Assembly: GCA_914767885.1 (NCBI GenBank)
Contig: CAJZBQ010000051.1
Coordinates: 504,001-568,000 of the forward strand
DNA length: 64,000 nt
Origin: Blepharisma stoltei
Taxonomy: Eukaryota > Ciliophora > Heterotrichea > Heterotrichida > Blepharismidae
Direction of reading: 5' to 3'
Part shown: positions 43,534-54,670 of the stretch, piece by piece
Position numbering within the stretch: the first letter of the stretch is position 1
Layout of the letters: every line of letters starts with the position of its first letter
Made by a program: the position numbers and the translations under genes
Notes under the pieces: generated by a model
What the model was told of the DNA's origin: nothing
Databases searched by the model: none
Seen by the model: only the letters and a program-made list of their open reading frames with translations

Positions 43534-44610
43534 AATTTAATGTTAACTAATAGAGAATTTTTTAGAGATAAAATTAAAAGCAATGCAAAATAAAAAATAT
43601 TTTAGGGTCTCAAGAAAGATTGACATCTGGCTAGATGATAATAAAATAATTTAATTTTCTAATTTTTTAATATATTCTTAATCCTTTGAAAGCATTAAGC
43701 ATACATTAGAAATTGTTGGTATTTGAAGGGATCTAATTTTATTAACTTTCTCTACTTAATTTATTTATAAACATATTTTCCCCCAATGAATTCATTCGCA
43801 TAAATGAACTCATTATTTATTTTATTTTACTTTACATTTCACTTTTTGGATTTCTATTTCTCAATCCTTATACTTATTATAACAATGCTTCACACATTAT
43901 TGAAACCCCTATGATTCTAGGCAAAGATGGAAATCCGTAACTTCTGGTTTCATGCTAGGAATAGTCCTAATTTTCAAGACGAACGCGAAAACCCCTTTCC
44001 AACTTCAGGATCCGTCTCTCTCTGAGGCAAAAACTTGCCATTGGAATAAAGTTGCGGTCGGTCAGCCAAACATTGCGCCACCAAACCAAGAAAAATTTAG
44101 CGGATACTCGTATCGAATGTCAGCATCCCTCCCTCAAGGTCCCTGTCACCTTTCGGGATCGGTACACAGGAGTTTAAGGGGGGGGGCTGATTCACCACGC
44201 CATTTTAGTGTATCCAAACAAAGCTAATGAGCTAATGAGAAATTAGCAAGGTTAGCTTATACATTTAACGATTGATTTTGTTGATTTTAATATTGAATTC
44301 ATAGTAATATCCATAATATTTAAAAATGAGTCCATCTAATAATTTCTCTTTCGAATAATCTCCACTGATGGGGCAATTTTCATCTGCATATCATAATGGG
44401 TGTTATTTAAAAGATCAAATTTCTTATTTTTTTTTGAAAATATTTACTAACCACCAAATTCTTTATTGCCACAACTTGTCAAAATATAGATGCTAACATA
44501 ATTTAAAAATTAAGAAAAATCACTATTTGGTAGATAATAAAAGACATTTAATTATATTTAACTAGCTCTATTTTGAATAAATCCATTTAATACTGCCTAT
44601 ATAATTACTT
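43534..44610. other. Intergenic region with a retroinsertion
   Basis: Apart from the element at 43867-44262 this is AT-rich spacer between divergently transcribed BTB-BACK and PDE2 genes. No other gene or RNA seen. Confidence 0.5.
43867..44262 (+). mobile_element. Intergenic SINE-like insertion
   Basis: Possible 7-bp duplication CTTATAC at 43867-43873 and 44256-44262. The body is GC-richer. Near its end it has CACGCCATTTTAGTGTAT, like the end of the 6.0-6.5 kb element, then a GCTAATGAGCTAATGAG microrepeat tail like that at 4.6 kb. The boundaries are tentative because a 7-bp match in AT-rich DNA is weak. Confidence 0.55.
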
Positions 44611-47600
44611 ATGTCTAATTCAAGTAGAGGCGAGATCTCCCCGTCTTTAATTTTTCATCATAGGCCCGCAACTTATGGATTTTTAGGCCATGAAAGTCAC
44701 GAAGACCCCGCAATTCCGATAAACCCAAACATGCTAAATTTTCTGAGTCCATTGATGGAAGAAAAATTTATCAAAGGTATTTATTGTGACAGAAAAGACA
44801 GCAAAATGATGTCCTTAGAGTTCAGAAACCATTAACATTATTAACATTATTACAGGTGGCGTCTGCCTTATTGGTTACGCAGTCACCAAGGACCTTCCCA
44901 TACGGGAGGTTCATCCGCTTTGCGCCGTCTTCAGCTTCGCCTTGATTGAATTTGGACAATGCTTCGCCGGGCAAGTGGTCGGCTCTGACACTGCCTTTCT
45001 TCTCCTTCAGCGCCTGATGCCATGGCACTTCTGAAGTATGGGGTTTTGCTTCGTACGTCTCCTCCTTCCCTTGTCGGGCCCAGTGTTGAGTGGGCGGACA
45101 CTGGACTTCTGCGGCTGCTGCATGGGTGAACGAGGTTGGCCATCAAAAAATTCCAAAAAATGGAATTTCTGTTCGACCTCTCGGCAAAAAGGAAAAGTCT
45201 AGATCCGGGACGTAACGCCCGGTTCCACGCTAGGCAGTTGCCCGATTGGTCTGGGTATTACCTACAGACTTAGCTGGGCTTGCCCTTTCCAAACCTAAAC
45301 CCTCCTTTCCCTCGAGGTAAAACCCAACCCTGAAATCGGACTGAGGGCTAGCTCTGTACATTACCAGAATTGCTTATCTAGCATTGCTGTCCATTTCTAG
45401 ATTGGTAAAACCTTGCCGGATATAATTAAAATATGTGCTCGGAAGTTGCATGGCCGGAGGCTATGCTAGGCGGAGACACCATATTTTAATTATCTAGAGT
45501 TCAGAAACCAGCTGATGGTGTTTTATATTTATTTGACACTGTACATTACAATTTTAGTTGCTTTTTCTATTCTACTGAATTCTGAGGGCAAAATTTCTGA
45601 CTCACATTTGACATTTCACCTTGTTTATTTAACAACAATTTTGGCTATTTCATATCTTGCTTTATACTCCTTCCATAGAAGTCCTTATTGCCTCTATCAC
45701 TGCCGCTTCATTTTAGTAGCAGTTGGAGTTCTGTTTTTAATTTATTTAATCATTGGCGATGAAAGAGTTTTAACTGGCCTCATTTCAGAAAGCTATAAGC
45801 CTAGTCAAATCCCAAATACTATTGGAGTTGTATGTTGGATTGTGATGATGCGAAACATTTTATATGACAGTTTTTATTTAATAGCCATATTGTCTATTAC
45901 GAGTGTACTTTTATTTTTATCTTTTTCCCTTGGATACTCTCCATTAAGCCATTACTCAGTTTTAGCTGAATGCTTAATTATGGTTTTATTTTTGGGCTTG
46001 CAAGTGATAGAAGCCCACAAATACGATTACAGATCAAGGCAGTTATTTTACAGATCAGAGTGTGAGAAAGAAAATTTTGACATTCCAGAAATTGATGTTG
46101 ATATGCAAGATGTGGTAAAGTCAGAAATTGAGCATCTAGTAAGCTCGTGCGACTCGATAAAAAATGATATTAAATATGGGTACTCTGTTGTTATGTTCGC
46201 TGATGTTAAAAATAGGCTTAAAAATGCAAGCATTGAAGTAGAAAAAATCAAAAGAAGAATCGCCCATGGGCACTACTATAAAGAAATCCGATTTAAAGAG
46301 CCTGAAGCAATTGATGAAGAAGATAAAGCATTTATCAATCAAAATTACATGGAGATTAAGCATGAAAATGAAGTTTTTGAAAGGTCAGCAACCAAAAAGT
46401 TTACCCTTACCGAAGAAAATGCGAAAAATAAAAAAGCATTTCCTTTCAGCAATTATGGAACTTCTAAGCTTGAAAGTGTTTTGGCAACACTAGGTAGAAA
46501 CTGAAACTTTGATATTTGATTTATATATAATGCTACTGGAAGTAGCGTTTTTGTAATCGCCAAATATCTCTTAAAAAAATGAAAACTAAATGAAACCTTT
46601 AGCATTGCTGAAAATATAAGTGATTTGTATTTCAAAGAAATGGAATCGAGCTATAAAAATAACCCATATCATAATGCCTGCCATGCTGCTGATGTATGCC
46701 ACTCGCTTCTGTTCTTTTATCATCAAACTACTCTTCACGCTTATCTCTCAGCACTAGATATGCTATCTTCTATAATTGCTGCGTTAGGCCATGATGTTGG
46801 CCATCCAGCTGTGACAAACCGTTATTTAATAAATAATAAAGATGAGTTAGCTTTTCAGTACAATGACCAAAGTGTTTTAGAAAACATGCATTGCTCAACC
46901 ACATTCACTATGATGCAGAAACAAAACTGCAATATTTTAGCTGGATTAGTAAGTGCTGACTGGTTCAAGGCTCGAAAACTCATCATAGAAATGATATTAG
47001 AAACAGATATGTCTAAACATTTTGAAATTCTTGGAAGATTTAAGACGAGAGCTGTTAATTTATCTGACATTGACATAGAGAAGTCAGATGACAAAATGAT
47101 TATTATGGCTATGGGGCTTAAATGCTCAGATATTGGGCATAGTGCTAAAGCAAAAGATCTCCATGAAAAATGAACACAATTGGTTTGTGAAGAATTTTTC
47201 AACCAAGGAGACTTTGAAAAACAAAAGCAGCAGCCAGTTTCAATGTACTGTGATAGAGAAACAACAAATATTCCAAAAAGTCAAGCCGGATTCATTAAGA
47301 ATATTTGCTTACTCCCCCCCCATCCTTGATCGAACGACTCGCCATCGTTCGATCAAGGATAGGGGTTAAAAAAACTTTTTTTGGGGAAAAAAAATTTATA
47401 TATAAAATAAAATATATATATAAATTGTTTTTTATTTACTTTTAAATAAGAGGGTTAAGAGTATTTAATAATTATTTTTACAGCAAAAAATTAAATTAAT
47501 TTCATAAAATACCAATTTTTTATATTTTAATTTATTAGTTACCCCTTTAAACTGTATAAATTTTAATTTGTTACTTATTAAATTAAAATTTGTTTTTTAA

Positions 47601-48099
47601 AAATTTTAAAAAATCTCTATTTTATTAGATTATTGAGTTTTTTTTTAAAGCCCATGTTGATGACTAAATTACTTTGAATAGTTGATTCCGAAGCTTTCTA
47701 TCGTCTCAAAGTCTCTGAAAACAACTTCATTAGGTACATCTTCCCAAGCTTTTGATAACTATTATATTTTTATATATATAAAAATTGTCATGATATGAAA
47801 ATCGTTCGATCAAGGATGGGGGTTAATTTCCCCAATTTTTAGGAATTTTTACAGTCAATCGTTCGATCAAGATTGGGGGGGAGTTACCATTATTTGAAGT
47901 TTGGTGCAATTATTTGAAATCTGACGTAGTAAATACACTTGTACTTGAGCAAATGAAGAAGAATTTAGCAATGTGGGAAGCTAAATCAAAGGGAAGGAGA
48001 GCCACGCAAAAGTTTTATTCTGATGATACTAAAGGAAGTTCTGATCTTATTCGTCATGTCAGTGCCTCAAATATTCAGCTGGATAAACCGAAAATATAA
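44611..48099 (+). CDS. PDE: Membrane cyclic nucleotide phosphodiesterase PDE2 (two insertions)
   Basis: About 744 aa after removing 44832-45510 and 47312-47886. Same plan as PDE1. Six hydrophobic segments (YIYLTLYITILVAFSILL; TTILAISYLALYSF; FILVAVGVLFLIYLII and others) lie in residues 75-240. A charged linker and the catalytic domain (about residues 400-715) follow, with YHNACHAADV, ALGHDVGHPA, CSDIGHS and SMYCDRE. UGA-Trp occurs in EKWTQLVCEEFF and RNWNFDIW. The first insert lies in the soluble N-terminal segment; the second separates GFIKNIC from LPLFEVW in the catalytic domain. Probably cAMP and/or cGMP-specific; substrate preference cannot be told. Confidence 0.94.
44816..45510 (+). mobile_element. 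SINE-like retroinsertion in PDE2
   Basis: 679 bp between 16-bp repeats TAGAGTTCAGAAACCA at 44816-44831 and 45495-45510. It begins with TTAACAT microrepeats, then the shared head (GGTTACGCAGTCACC … GGAGGTTC). The GC-rich body is related to that at 32.7 kb. The end folds (GATATAATTAAAATATG / CATATTTTAATTATC). Excision turns FRNH-stop into FRNQLMVFY. Confidence 0.93.
47312..47886. mobile_element. Family C IES in PDE2
   Basis: 575 bp between TTA 47309-47311 and TTA 47884-47886. Highly similar throughout to the copy at 14703-15270, with the same doubled CGTTCGATCAAGGATGGGG ends. Excision gives NICLPLFEVW. Confidence 0.93.
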
Positions 48100-48256
48100 A
48101 TTATGTAATTAGATAATTTTAAATTTATAAACAATTGTTAATAAATTAAAAAATGTTAGTCTTTGGCTCTTAGATGGATTAGTTCTTATAAAATATGTGA
48201 ATGATATAAAATTCTTATCAGAGGCTTTTTAATGGTTGACATTTTATTTTTTTAAT

Positions 48257-49129
48257 ATGGGCTGCTGTCAAAATAAAGACTCTGATCCAGTATGTGAGCA
48301 TCCTGAAGTGATCCTAAGATCAGGCCAGAAAGTAAACACAAACAGTAATTTTCAATGCCAACAATCTGAAAAATCTCACTCAGAGCCCTCTACAAGTATA
48401 GTTAAAGAAAAACATAAAAAGCAATCCTTAGAGGAGTATGGGCAAGAGCTCTCAGAAGTCTACTCTAGGTTTGAAAGCCATAAAGAAAGCGATGAATTCC
48501 ATCAAGTTCGCAGCCAGTTTTCAATAAAAACCTTAGAGGAACTTCTATTTCCAAATAAAAAGTTTGATTTAGTTTTTGACTCTTTTTCCATTTTATCAGA
48601 AAATCGTGAATGAACACAAATAATTTCTGAGCCTAATCTCAAAGTAGAGCAAAGGCCTGCCAGTATGTTCAAAGAGAATCTTGTAATGGTGAGAAGCAAA
48701 ATTATCTTTGAGCCAAATATTCCACTTTTCAAGATAGTGGAAATTTTACATAAGCCTGAGCTTATAAAAAATTGGGATACTTCTGTAGATGCCATTACAT
48801 TGATAACAGGGAAAACATTTGAAGATTCTGTTCTGCTAACGACAAGAATATTTAAAGGTAAAGAAAGGAAGTTTGTGGACAGATGGTCGACCAGAGCAAC
48901 TGGAGGAATGATCGTTTCAATAGCAGTAGATGATAAAGAGCAGCCTGAAGTAGAAGGAAATGGAGAAACTATATTTCAGATGACAATTGTCGAAGAAATA
49001 AATGCTGGCACTCGTGTAACATTAATTCAACAGTTGGATCCAAAAATTCAAGGAAAAGAGATAGAAACACAAATTATCGAAAATTTCAAAAATTCTGTTC
49101 ACAAACTAAGAAAATGTATAACTAAATAG
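48257..49129 (+). CDS. START-domain lipid-binding protein
   Basis: 290 aa. The start MGCCQN is a strong myristoylation/palmitoylation signal, and that decides the start over an in-frame ATG 21 bp upstream. A disordered Ser/Glu-rich region runs to about residue 130. A START-like domain follows (about 135-290): IVEILHKPELIKNWDTSVD, a DSVLLTTRIFKGKERKFVDR strand pair and TRVTLIQQLDPKIQG. The C-terminal helix ends HKLRKCITK. START domains bind sterols or phospholipids; the ligand is unknown. No insert. Confidence 0.8.
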
Positions 49130-49144
49130 CAGAAATATTTTATT

Positions 49145-49540
49145 GAATCTTAATTAATCTATAATGCGTGGGGAGAATCTTGGTGCAATTTTTTCAGGGC
49201 CCACCAAATATGTGGTCACCTAGGACTTTGTTCACTAGTGAAGACGCCACTCTTGAAGTTTGGGTTCGGTGACTCTTCTTTGAGCTCAGACACTTACTTG
49301 GGTCCGAGTGGCATCCTAAAGGCTCCAGTCCACCGCCCTAGTAAGTAGCACCCTTCAGGAAAAATCCTTTCTCTAAGGTCAGGACTTCGGTACATAAAAA
49401 CCGCCCGGCTCTTGCTTCCTTGACATAGTTGGGATAATTTCGTCAGGGGAACCAAACCTCATAATTAAAATATGCAAGAGACGAATTTCGGTCGGGGGAG
49501 ACCAGAAAATTCGAGTGTCGCCATATTTTAATTATGAATA
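49145..49540 (+). mobile_element. Intergenic SINE-like element with 3' hairpin
   Basis: GC-rich block about 49165-49535 with body unlike the 32.7 and 44.8 kb copies. Its last 80 bases have the same fold: ATAATTAAAATATG (about 49462) against CATATTTTAATTAT (about 49522-49535), enclosing a GC-rich loop. A target duplication was not clear (AATATTTT occurs on both sides). Confidence 0.7.
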
Positions 49541-49589
49541 TTTTCATATGAACTATAAATATAATATTCTTTTTGTCATGAATTCTTAC

Positions 49590-49722
49590 TCCCACCCTTT
49601 AAATTTCAGCAAAATCTTATTTTTATAGGAAAAATAATAATTTATATATAATAGCTTTATACCCAAATTAATGTCGCTAGAGTTTAAAATTTTACTATGC
49701 TTGTTTCTATTTAAATGGATAA
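49590..49722. mobile_element. Probable short, decayed family B IES
   Basis: Left end CTCCCACCCTTTAAATTTC after TTA at 49587-49589. A weak right end GTTTCTATTTAAATGGATAA lies near 49722. Intergenic, so no frame test is possible. Confidence 0.45.
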
Positions 49723-49734
49723 TGCAATAGAATT

Positions 49735-50938
49735 CTATTTAAACAAACTTATGATTTTTAAGACAATTTTACCTGAATTTTCATTTTTCTCCATGAGTTC
49801 GTGAGCAAGTGCAACTTCTTCCATTGAAAAAGTGCGATAAAGAATAGGCTTTAAAATCCCATTCTGAAAAGCATCCAGAATCCCATCATTTATAAATTCT
49901 TTTATCAAGTCAGCTTTATATTCCTTCGATCTACTTCTAAGAGTTGTCGTAATCAGACTTACTCTTTTTGCCATCAGTCCTCTTAAAGATACTTGATTTA
50001 CTTGGTGCCCTCCCATAGTCCCGTAAATAATCCACCTTCCATCAAGATTTATCGCATCTAAATTATCTTCAAAATAATTAGCACCTATGCAATCAAGGAC
50101 AATATCAACTCCTCCAAAATCTCTTATTTTCTCTTTAAATGATTCTGTTTTATAGTTAATGGCAAGATCAGCACCTAAATTTCGACAAAAATCCATTTTT
50201 TCTTGACTTCCACAAGTGACTGCTACGAGAAGTCCTTTTAATTTTGCGAGTTGAATGAGAGCAGTTCCAACGCCACTGGCTCCAGCATGGATTAGGACTT
50301 TTTCTTGGGGTTTTCCTTTAGCAATATAAAATAAAATTTGATAAGCAGTGATCCATCCTTCAGGAATTGCTGCAGCCTCTTCATAGGACAAATTATCAGG
50401 AATGGGAATTAAATGATCTGAAGGGATAGTAGCATATTCAGCATAGCCACCGCCAGAAAGAATGGACATCACTCTTTTTCCAGAAGCCCAGCTTCCTACT
50501 GATTCTGCTACTTCTCCTGTACATTCTAGACCTATTATGTTTGAAGCTCCAGGAGGAGGGGGATATAATCCCTTTCTTTGTAAAGTATCTGCACGATTCA
50601 AGGCCGATGCATGAATTTTTACTAATTCCACTCCACTCTCTGAGCGAGGAAAATTTTTTTTTGCCTGCCCATAAGTTTTTCATTTTTTTTATATACAATT
50701 TGATATTAATCTTTTTCAATTAGAAATGGAATTAAATAAGGTTAGGGAATTCATTATAACAGTTATCTCTGGCATCTAAAAGTCTTTGTGTCGCTTGAAG
50801 AAAGCAGGTTTCCAATGGTTTTGTTCGCTCTCAGATGGGGGAGAAGACTTCATTTTCTCCAGGAATCGGCCTAGGAATTTCTGAGACCTGAAGGACATCT
50901 ATATCTCCAAATCCTGCTGTTGTCACTGCTCTCATCAT
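49735..50938 (-). CDS. Quinone oxidoreductase (PIG3/TP53I3-like MDR), one IES
   Basis: About 328 aa after removing 50633-50849. Medium-chain reductase of the zinc-free quinone oxidoreductase group. It has the N-terminal MMRAVTTAGFGDIDVLQV, then IHASALNRADTLQRKGLYPP and PPPPGASNIIGLECTGEV. The NADPH-binding segment is IHAGASGVGTALIQLAK. A YGTMGGHQVNQVSLRGLM segment is typical of PIG3-like enzymes. It reduces quinones with NADPH. Excision joins PGENEV to ELVKIHAS. A second, different MDR gene begins at 63110. Confidence 0.92.
50633..50849. mobile_element. Short family A IES with ACT borders in quinone oxidoreductase gene
   Basis: 217 bp between ACT 50630-50632 and ACT 50847-50849; no TA at the edges. 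Ends CCACTCTCTGAGCGAGG and GTTCGCTCTCAGATGGGGG. Only this join gives ENEVELVKIHAS and a length divisible by three. Confidence 0.75.
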
Positions 50939-51109
50939 TTTATACTCCAATTAAATTAAATTCTAATAGGATAGTAGTTAACCATTAGTTCTGAATAATT
51001 TTTTAAGCTTTTATGTATCAGCTGATTTTTATGAGATATAACTTACTAAGATTAGAGATTAGTCTTAACATTATATGCTAAAGAAGATTAAATATGAAAT
51101 AATTTAAAA

Positions 51110-52615
51110 ATGAGCTTCCCTCCAAATGTATCCAATCATACACTGCAGCAAACTGATGAAAATGATGGAGAAGACACTAGTTCAGGCAAGACTATTCAAA
51201 ATTGTTCTTCATCTACTCTGAGTCCTCCTAAAATTACCGTTGAAGCAATAATGTCAGCAATTAGACCACCATTGATGGAATTACCTGTTCCAATAAATGA
51301 AGAAAATTTAACTGAAAGTAATATAAGCGAGAATCAAAAAGATGAAGAAGCCCAAAGTCATCAATTAAGCGAAGGCTCATCAGAAATAAACTATTTCGCC
51401 ATATCACTTGATGAAGAAATCATTGAATGTCCCTGTTGCGATAGCAGCTTTACAAATAAGTATGACTTAAAAAACCACCTTAATGACATGCATGTAAATT
51501 TACTAAAGTACAGAAAGCCTAAATTCCCAATTGCCAAGAAAAGTCACATCATAAATCCAATTGATCTTTTATCAATTTCAGAAAATATTCCTATTGAAAG
51601 AACGATAGAAATAGCAAGCGAAATAGAAAATTTGTATGAGGAGCATAAATTAACGCAGCAGCTTAAAGATTATCAAGAACTTAATATCAATGTAATTGAA
51701 AAAATTATACAAAAATATTATCCAAACTCAAAAATTCAAATGTACGGATCCAATGCAAATGGATTTGGGACACTTTCAAGCGACTTAGATTTGAGCTTGT
51801 CAATAGATGTTCTTGATGCTTTAAAGAGCGAAGAGAGCTTTGACTCAATGGCTGAGCTTTTCGGTGAAGAATCGACAAGAGAGCTTTGTGAGTATTTGAT
51901 TATTACTATGCTTTGCAGGGCTTTTGACGTTAATAATGCAGTTGATGTAAATGCAATAGATTCTGCAAGAGTAAAGATTGTGCATTTTAAAACGCCAAGG
52001 ATTCCGCAGCTTGATATTGATATTTCACTGAATAACGATCTGGCCGTTGAAAATAGCCGATTGTTATATACTTATAGTAGGATAGACGAAAGAGTTGAAA
52101 AATTAGGAATTGCAATTAAAGTTTGGGCAAAAAAGAGATCAATTTCAGATCCAAAGAACGGAACGCTTTCATCATATGCTCTAATTATTCTAGTGATTTA
52201 TTTCCTACAGCAGCAAGCAACCCCAATTCTTCCAATTCTGCAGTCATCTGGAGAATCCAAATTAATAAAAGGATTTGAATGCATGTTTGATTGCGACTTC
52301 TTAAATTACCAATCCCTTGCAGCTGAAAACAAAGAAAGCCTAGGCTATTTATTGTTTGAGTTCTTTAAATTCTATGCAATTTTCGAGTGAAATTTAATGG
52401 TCGTTGACATCACAACTTTAGAGCCAAGATATAAAACTCCTGTTGAACAAATGAAAACGAGCATCTACATTCAAGATCCTTTTGAAACTAAAAGAAATCT
52501 TGGTGACGTCTGCTCTTTGGATGGAGCTAATTTGATAAAAAATGAATTCGCCGTTGCTGCACAAATTCTTTTAAGCAATTGATCGTTTTCTCAATATCTG
52601 TGTATATCAAGTTAG
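51110..52615 (+). CDS. Terminal nucleotidyltransferase (TUTase/non-canonical poly(A) polymerase)
   Basis: 501 aa, no insert. A C2H2-type zinc finger (CPCC...H....H, about residues 107-126) precedes the nucleotidyltransferase core. The core has MYGSNANGFGTLSSDLDLSL (GS motif with the two catalytic Asp) and the third Asp in QLDIDISLNN. The PAP/25A-associated part includes LGIAIKVWAKKRSISDP and SSYALIILVIYFLQ. Such enzymes add U or A to RNA 3' ends, and in ciliates some act with small RNAs that guide DNA elimination; that role here is speculative. UGA-Trp occurs twice near the C terminus (FEWNLMVVD, SNWSFSQ). Confidence 0.9.
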
Positions 52616-52741
52616 TGGATAATTAAAAATTCTTTATAAGTATATTGAAATTTATTTTTTGAGTAAATAAAAAATTGATTTTCGAGAAATTGAGATTTTA
52701 AATTTCTTTCAACATGTCAATATTTTAACAAATAATAATAA

Positions 52742-54598
52742 ATGCTTAGAATAGACAAAGAGTGTATGTGCCCTGTTTGCCTTGACATTCTAAAAGATCC
52801 GATTATCTTAAGCTGCTCTCACAATCTCTGCTATGAGTGCGCAGCTCAGCTCATCACAGTACTTAGTCTCCGAGAAAAAGACGTAATTTCTCCTTAGTCA
52901 AAAGTGTTTTCATGCCCCATCTGCAGAGGCTGTACCTTTCTGACATCGCTTTCTCCTGAATGTCTTCCCAAGAACCTTGTTCTAAAGAATATAATTGAAA
53001 GCTGAAAAACAGCCCAAGAGCCATCTTCTCATATTCTTTGCCAGCTCTGTGTTGAAAACCCCAAATACGCGACCAGCGAGTGCATAACATGCGAATCCAC
53101 TCTTTGCCAAGACTGCTCTATTTCTCACTTATCAAAGCCAAGATTTGCCCATCATAAAATCCTACACTTAAGCAAAGTGAAGCAAGAACTGTGCATGGAG
53201 CATCACTTAGAAGAAGACTTATTTTGCATGACTGATTGTGTAAAATGCTGCATGAAGTGTGCACAGTTTTCAGCACTCCACAATGGGCACGTAATTCTAA
53301 CGAGAGAAGATGCGAAACTTAGGCTTGCTAATGAAATCCTCCAAACAAAAGAAATCTTGCCCCAGATTTATAGCAAAATCACAACAACGAAAGAAGAGAT
53401 CAAGCATCAGTTTAACGAGCTAGAAGAGCAGCAGCAGAAAAATACTAATGAACTGGATGAAGTTTGCAATCAGCTGAACTCGAAAGTTGAAGCTATTAGA
53501 AACAGCACAAAAACAAAAATTTGTAAGAGCTATGAAACGCTTAAACAAAATTTATTTGAAAAAATCGTTATTCTTGAAGGCGTGCTTAAGCAAGCACAAG
53601 AGCTCTCGAACTTGTCAGATGATTTATCACTATACCAAAAATCAAAAGAGCTTGCAACAATAGATCCTCAACTGATTATTGGTGATAAGCCAGAAGTGCT
53701 GCTGCAGTTCAAAAACCAGAGTGCACTGAATAATCTGTTAGAGTCACTGTGCATTTTAGAGATGAAAACATCGGAAATCGTAGAAAGCAACAAATTATAC
53801 TATTTAAGCAGAGGAAGCAAAGAGTACGTTTGCTACGATTTAGAAAATCAAAGGGTCGCAACTATGTCTATTAGATCTGCTGATATAATTCCTCGATGGT
53901 CAGGCTTTGTGCTCTTGCCAAACGGAAATATCTTAATCACAGGAGGAAAGCCTAGCAAAGAATCTGGGGCAAAACTTGCTGCCTTCTATTTAAACCCAGA
54001 GACAGGTGACACGATGCCAGCCCCAAATATGATCAATGGCCATTCTTCTCATATATGCTTACTAATAAATAACGAAGTATATGTTCTTTCAGGCAAAAAC
54101 GAAATCAACCAAACCCTAAACCACTGCGAAGTCTTGAATTTGGCCACACAGAGCTGAAGAAGTATTGCCAGCATGACTTATGGAAGAACTTGTGCTTCTG
54201 GGGTTCATATTAAAAATTTCATTTATGTGTTTGGAGGCTATCAAAATACAGTCAACAATACTATTGAAAGATATTCTATTGAAGTTAATAATTGGCAGTT
54301 ACTGCCTACAGTTCTTCCTGATAGACTCTGGCAGCATGGCTGCTATGCTTTGGATTCTTCGCAGATCTTGATATTTGGAGGAGAAGGGCCTAGCGATGAG
54401 CCACATAGGATGTCTTATGTGTATAATACAACAACAGATGAGTTCTATAATAGTGCGAGCATACCTCTAACTTCAACTTGGCTGTTCTTCTGGCTCCACG
54501 TTACAAGAAAAGGGCACATGCTATATTCAATCAACAAGGAAAACTACATTCTGAAATATAATATTGTCACGAATACATGGATTCCTTTGGCTAATTAA
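52742..54598 (+). CDS. RING/B-box/coiled-coil protein with Kelch repeats (TRIM-like)
   Basis: 613 aa after one intron. The RING finger CPVCLDILKDP...CSHNLCYEC...CPIC is at residues about 10-65. A B-box-like Cys/His region follows (CQLCVENP...CITCESTLCQDCSISH, then CMEHHLEEDLFC). A coiled coil runs at about 185-270. Kelch-type beta-propeller repeats (about 370-613) include LLPNGNILITGGKP, NFIYVFGGYQNTVNNTIERY and QILIFGGEGP. The layout is that of a TRIM-type ubiquitin ligase with the Kelch blades as substrate reader. UGA-Trp occurs in IESWKTAQ and TQSWRSIAS. Confidence 0.92.
52883..52897 (+). other. 15-nt intron in RING/Kelch gene
   Basis: GTAATTTCTCCTTAG ends in an in-frame TAG. Removal joins LREKD to SKVFSCPICRG, completing the RING. 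Confidence 0.92.
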
Positions 54599-54670
54599 AT
54601 TCAAATTATTGTGTGTTAATTTTGCGCTTTAGTTTTAACTCTATAGAGAGGCATTATTTTATTAAATTAA

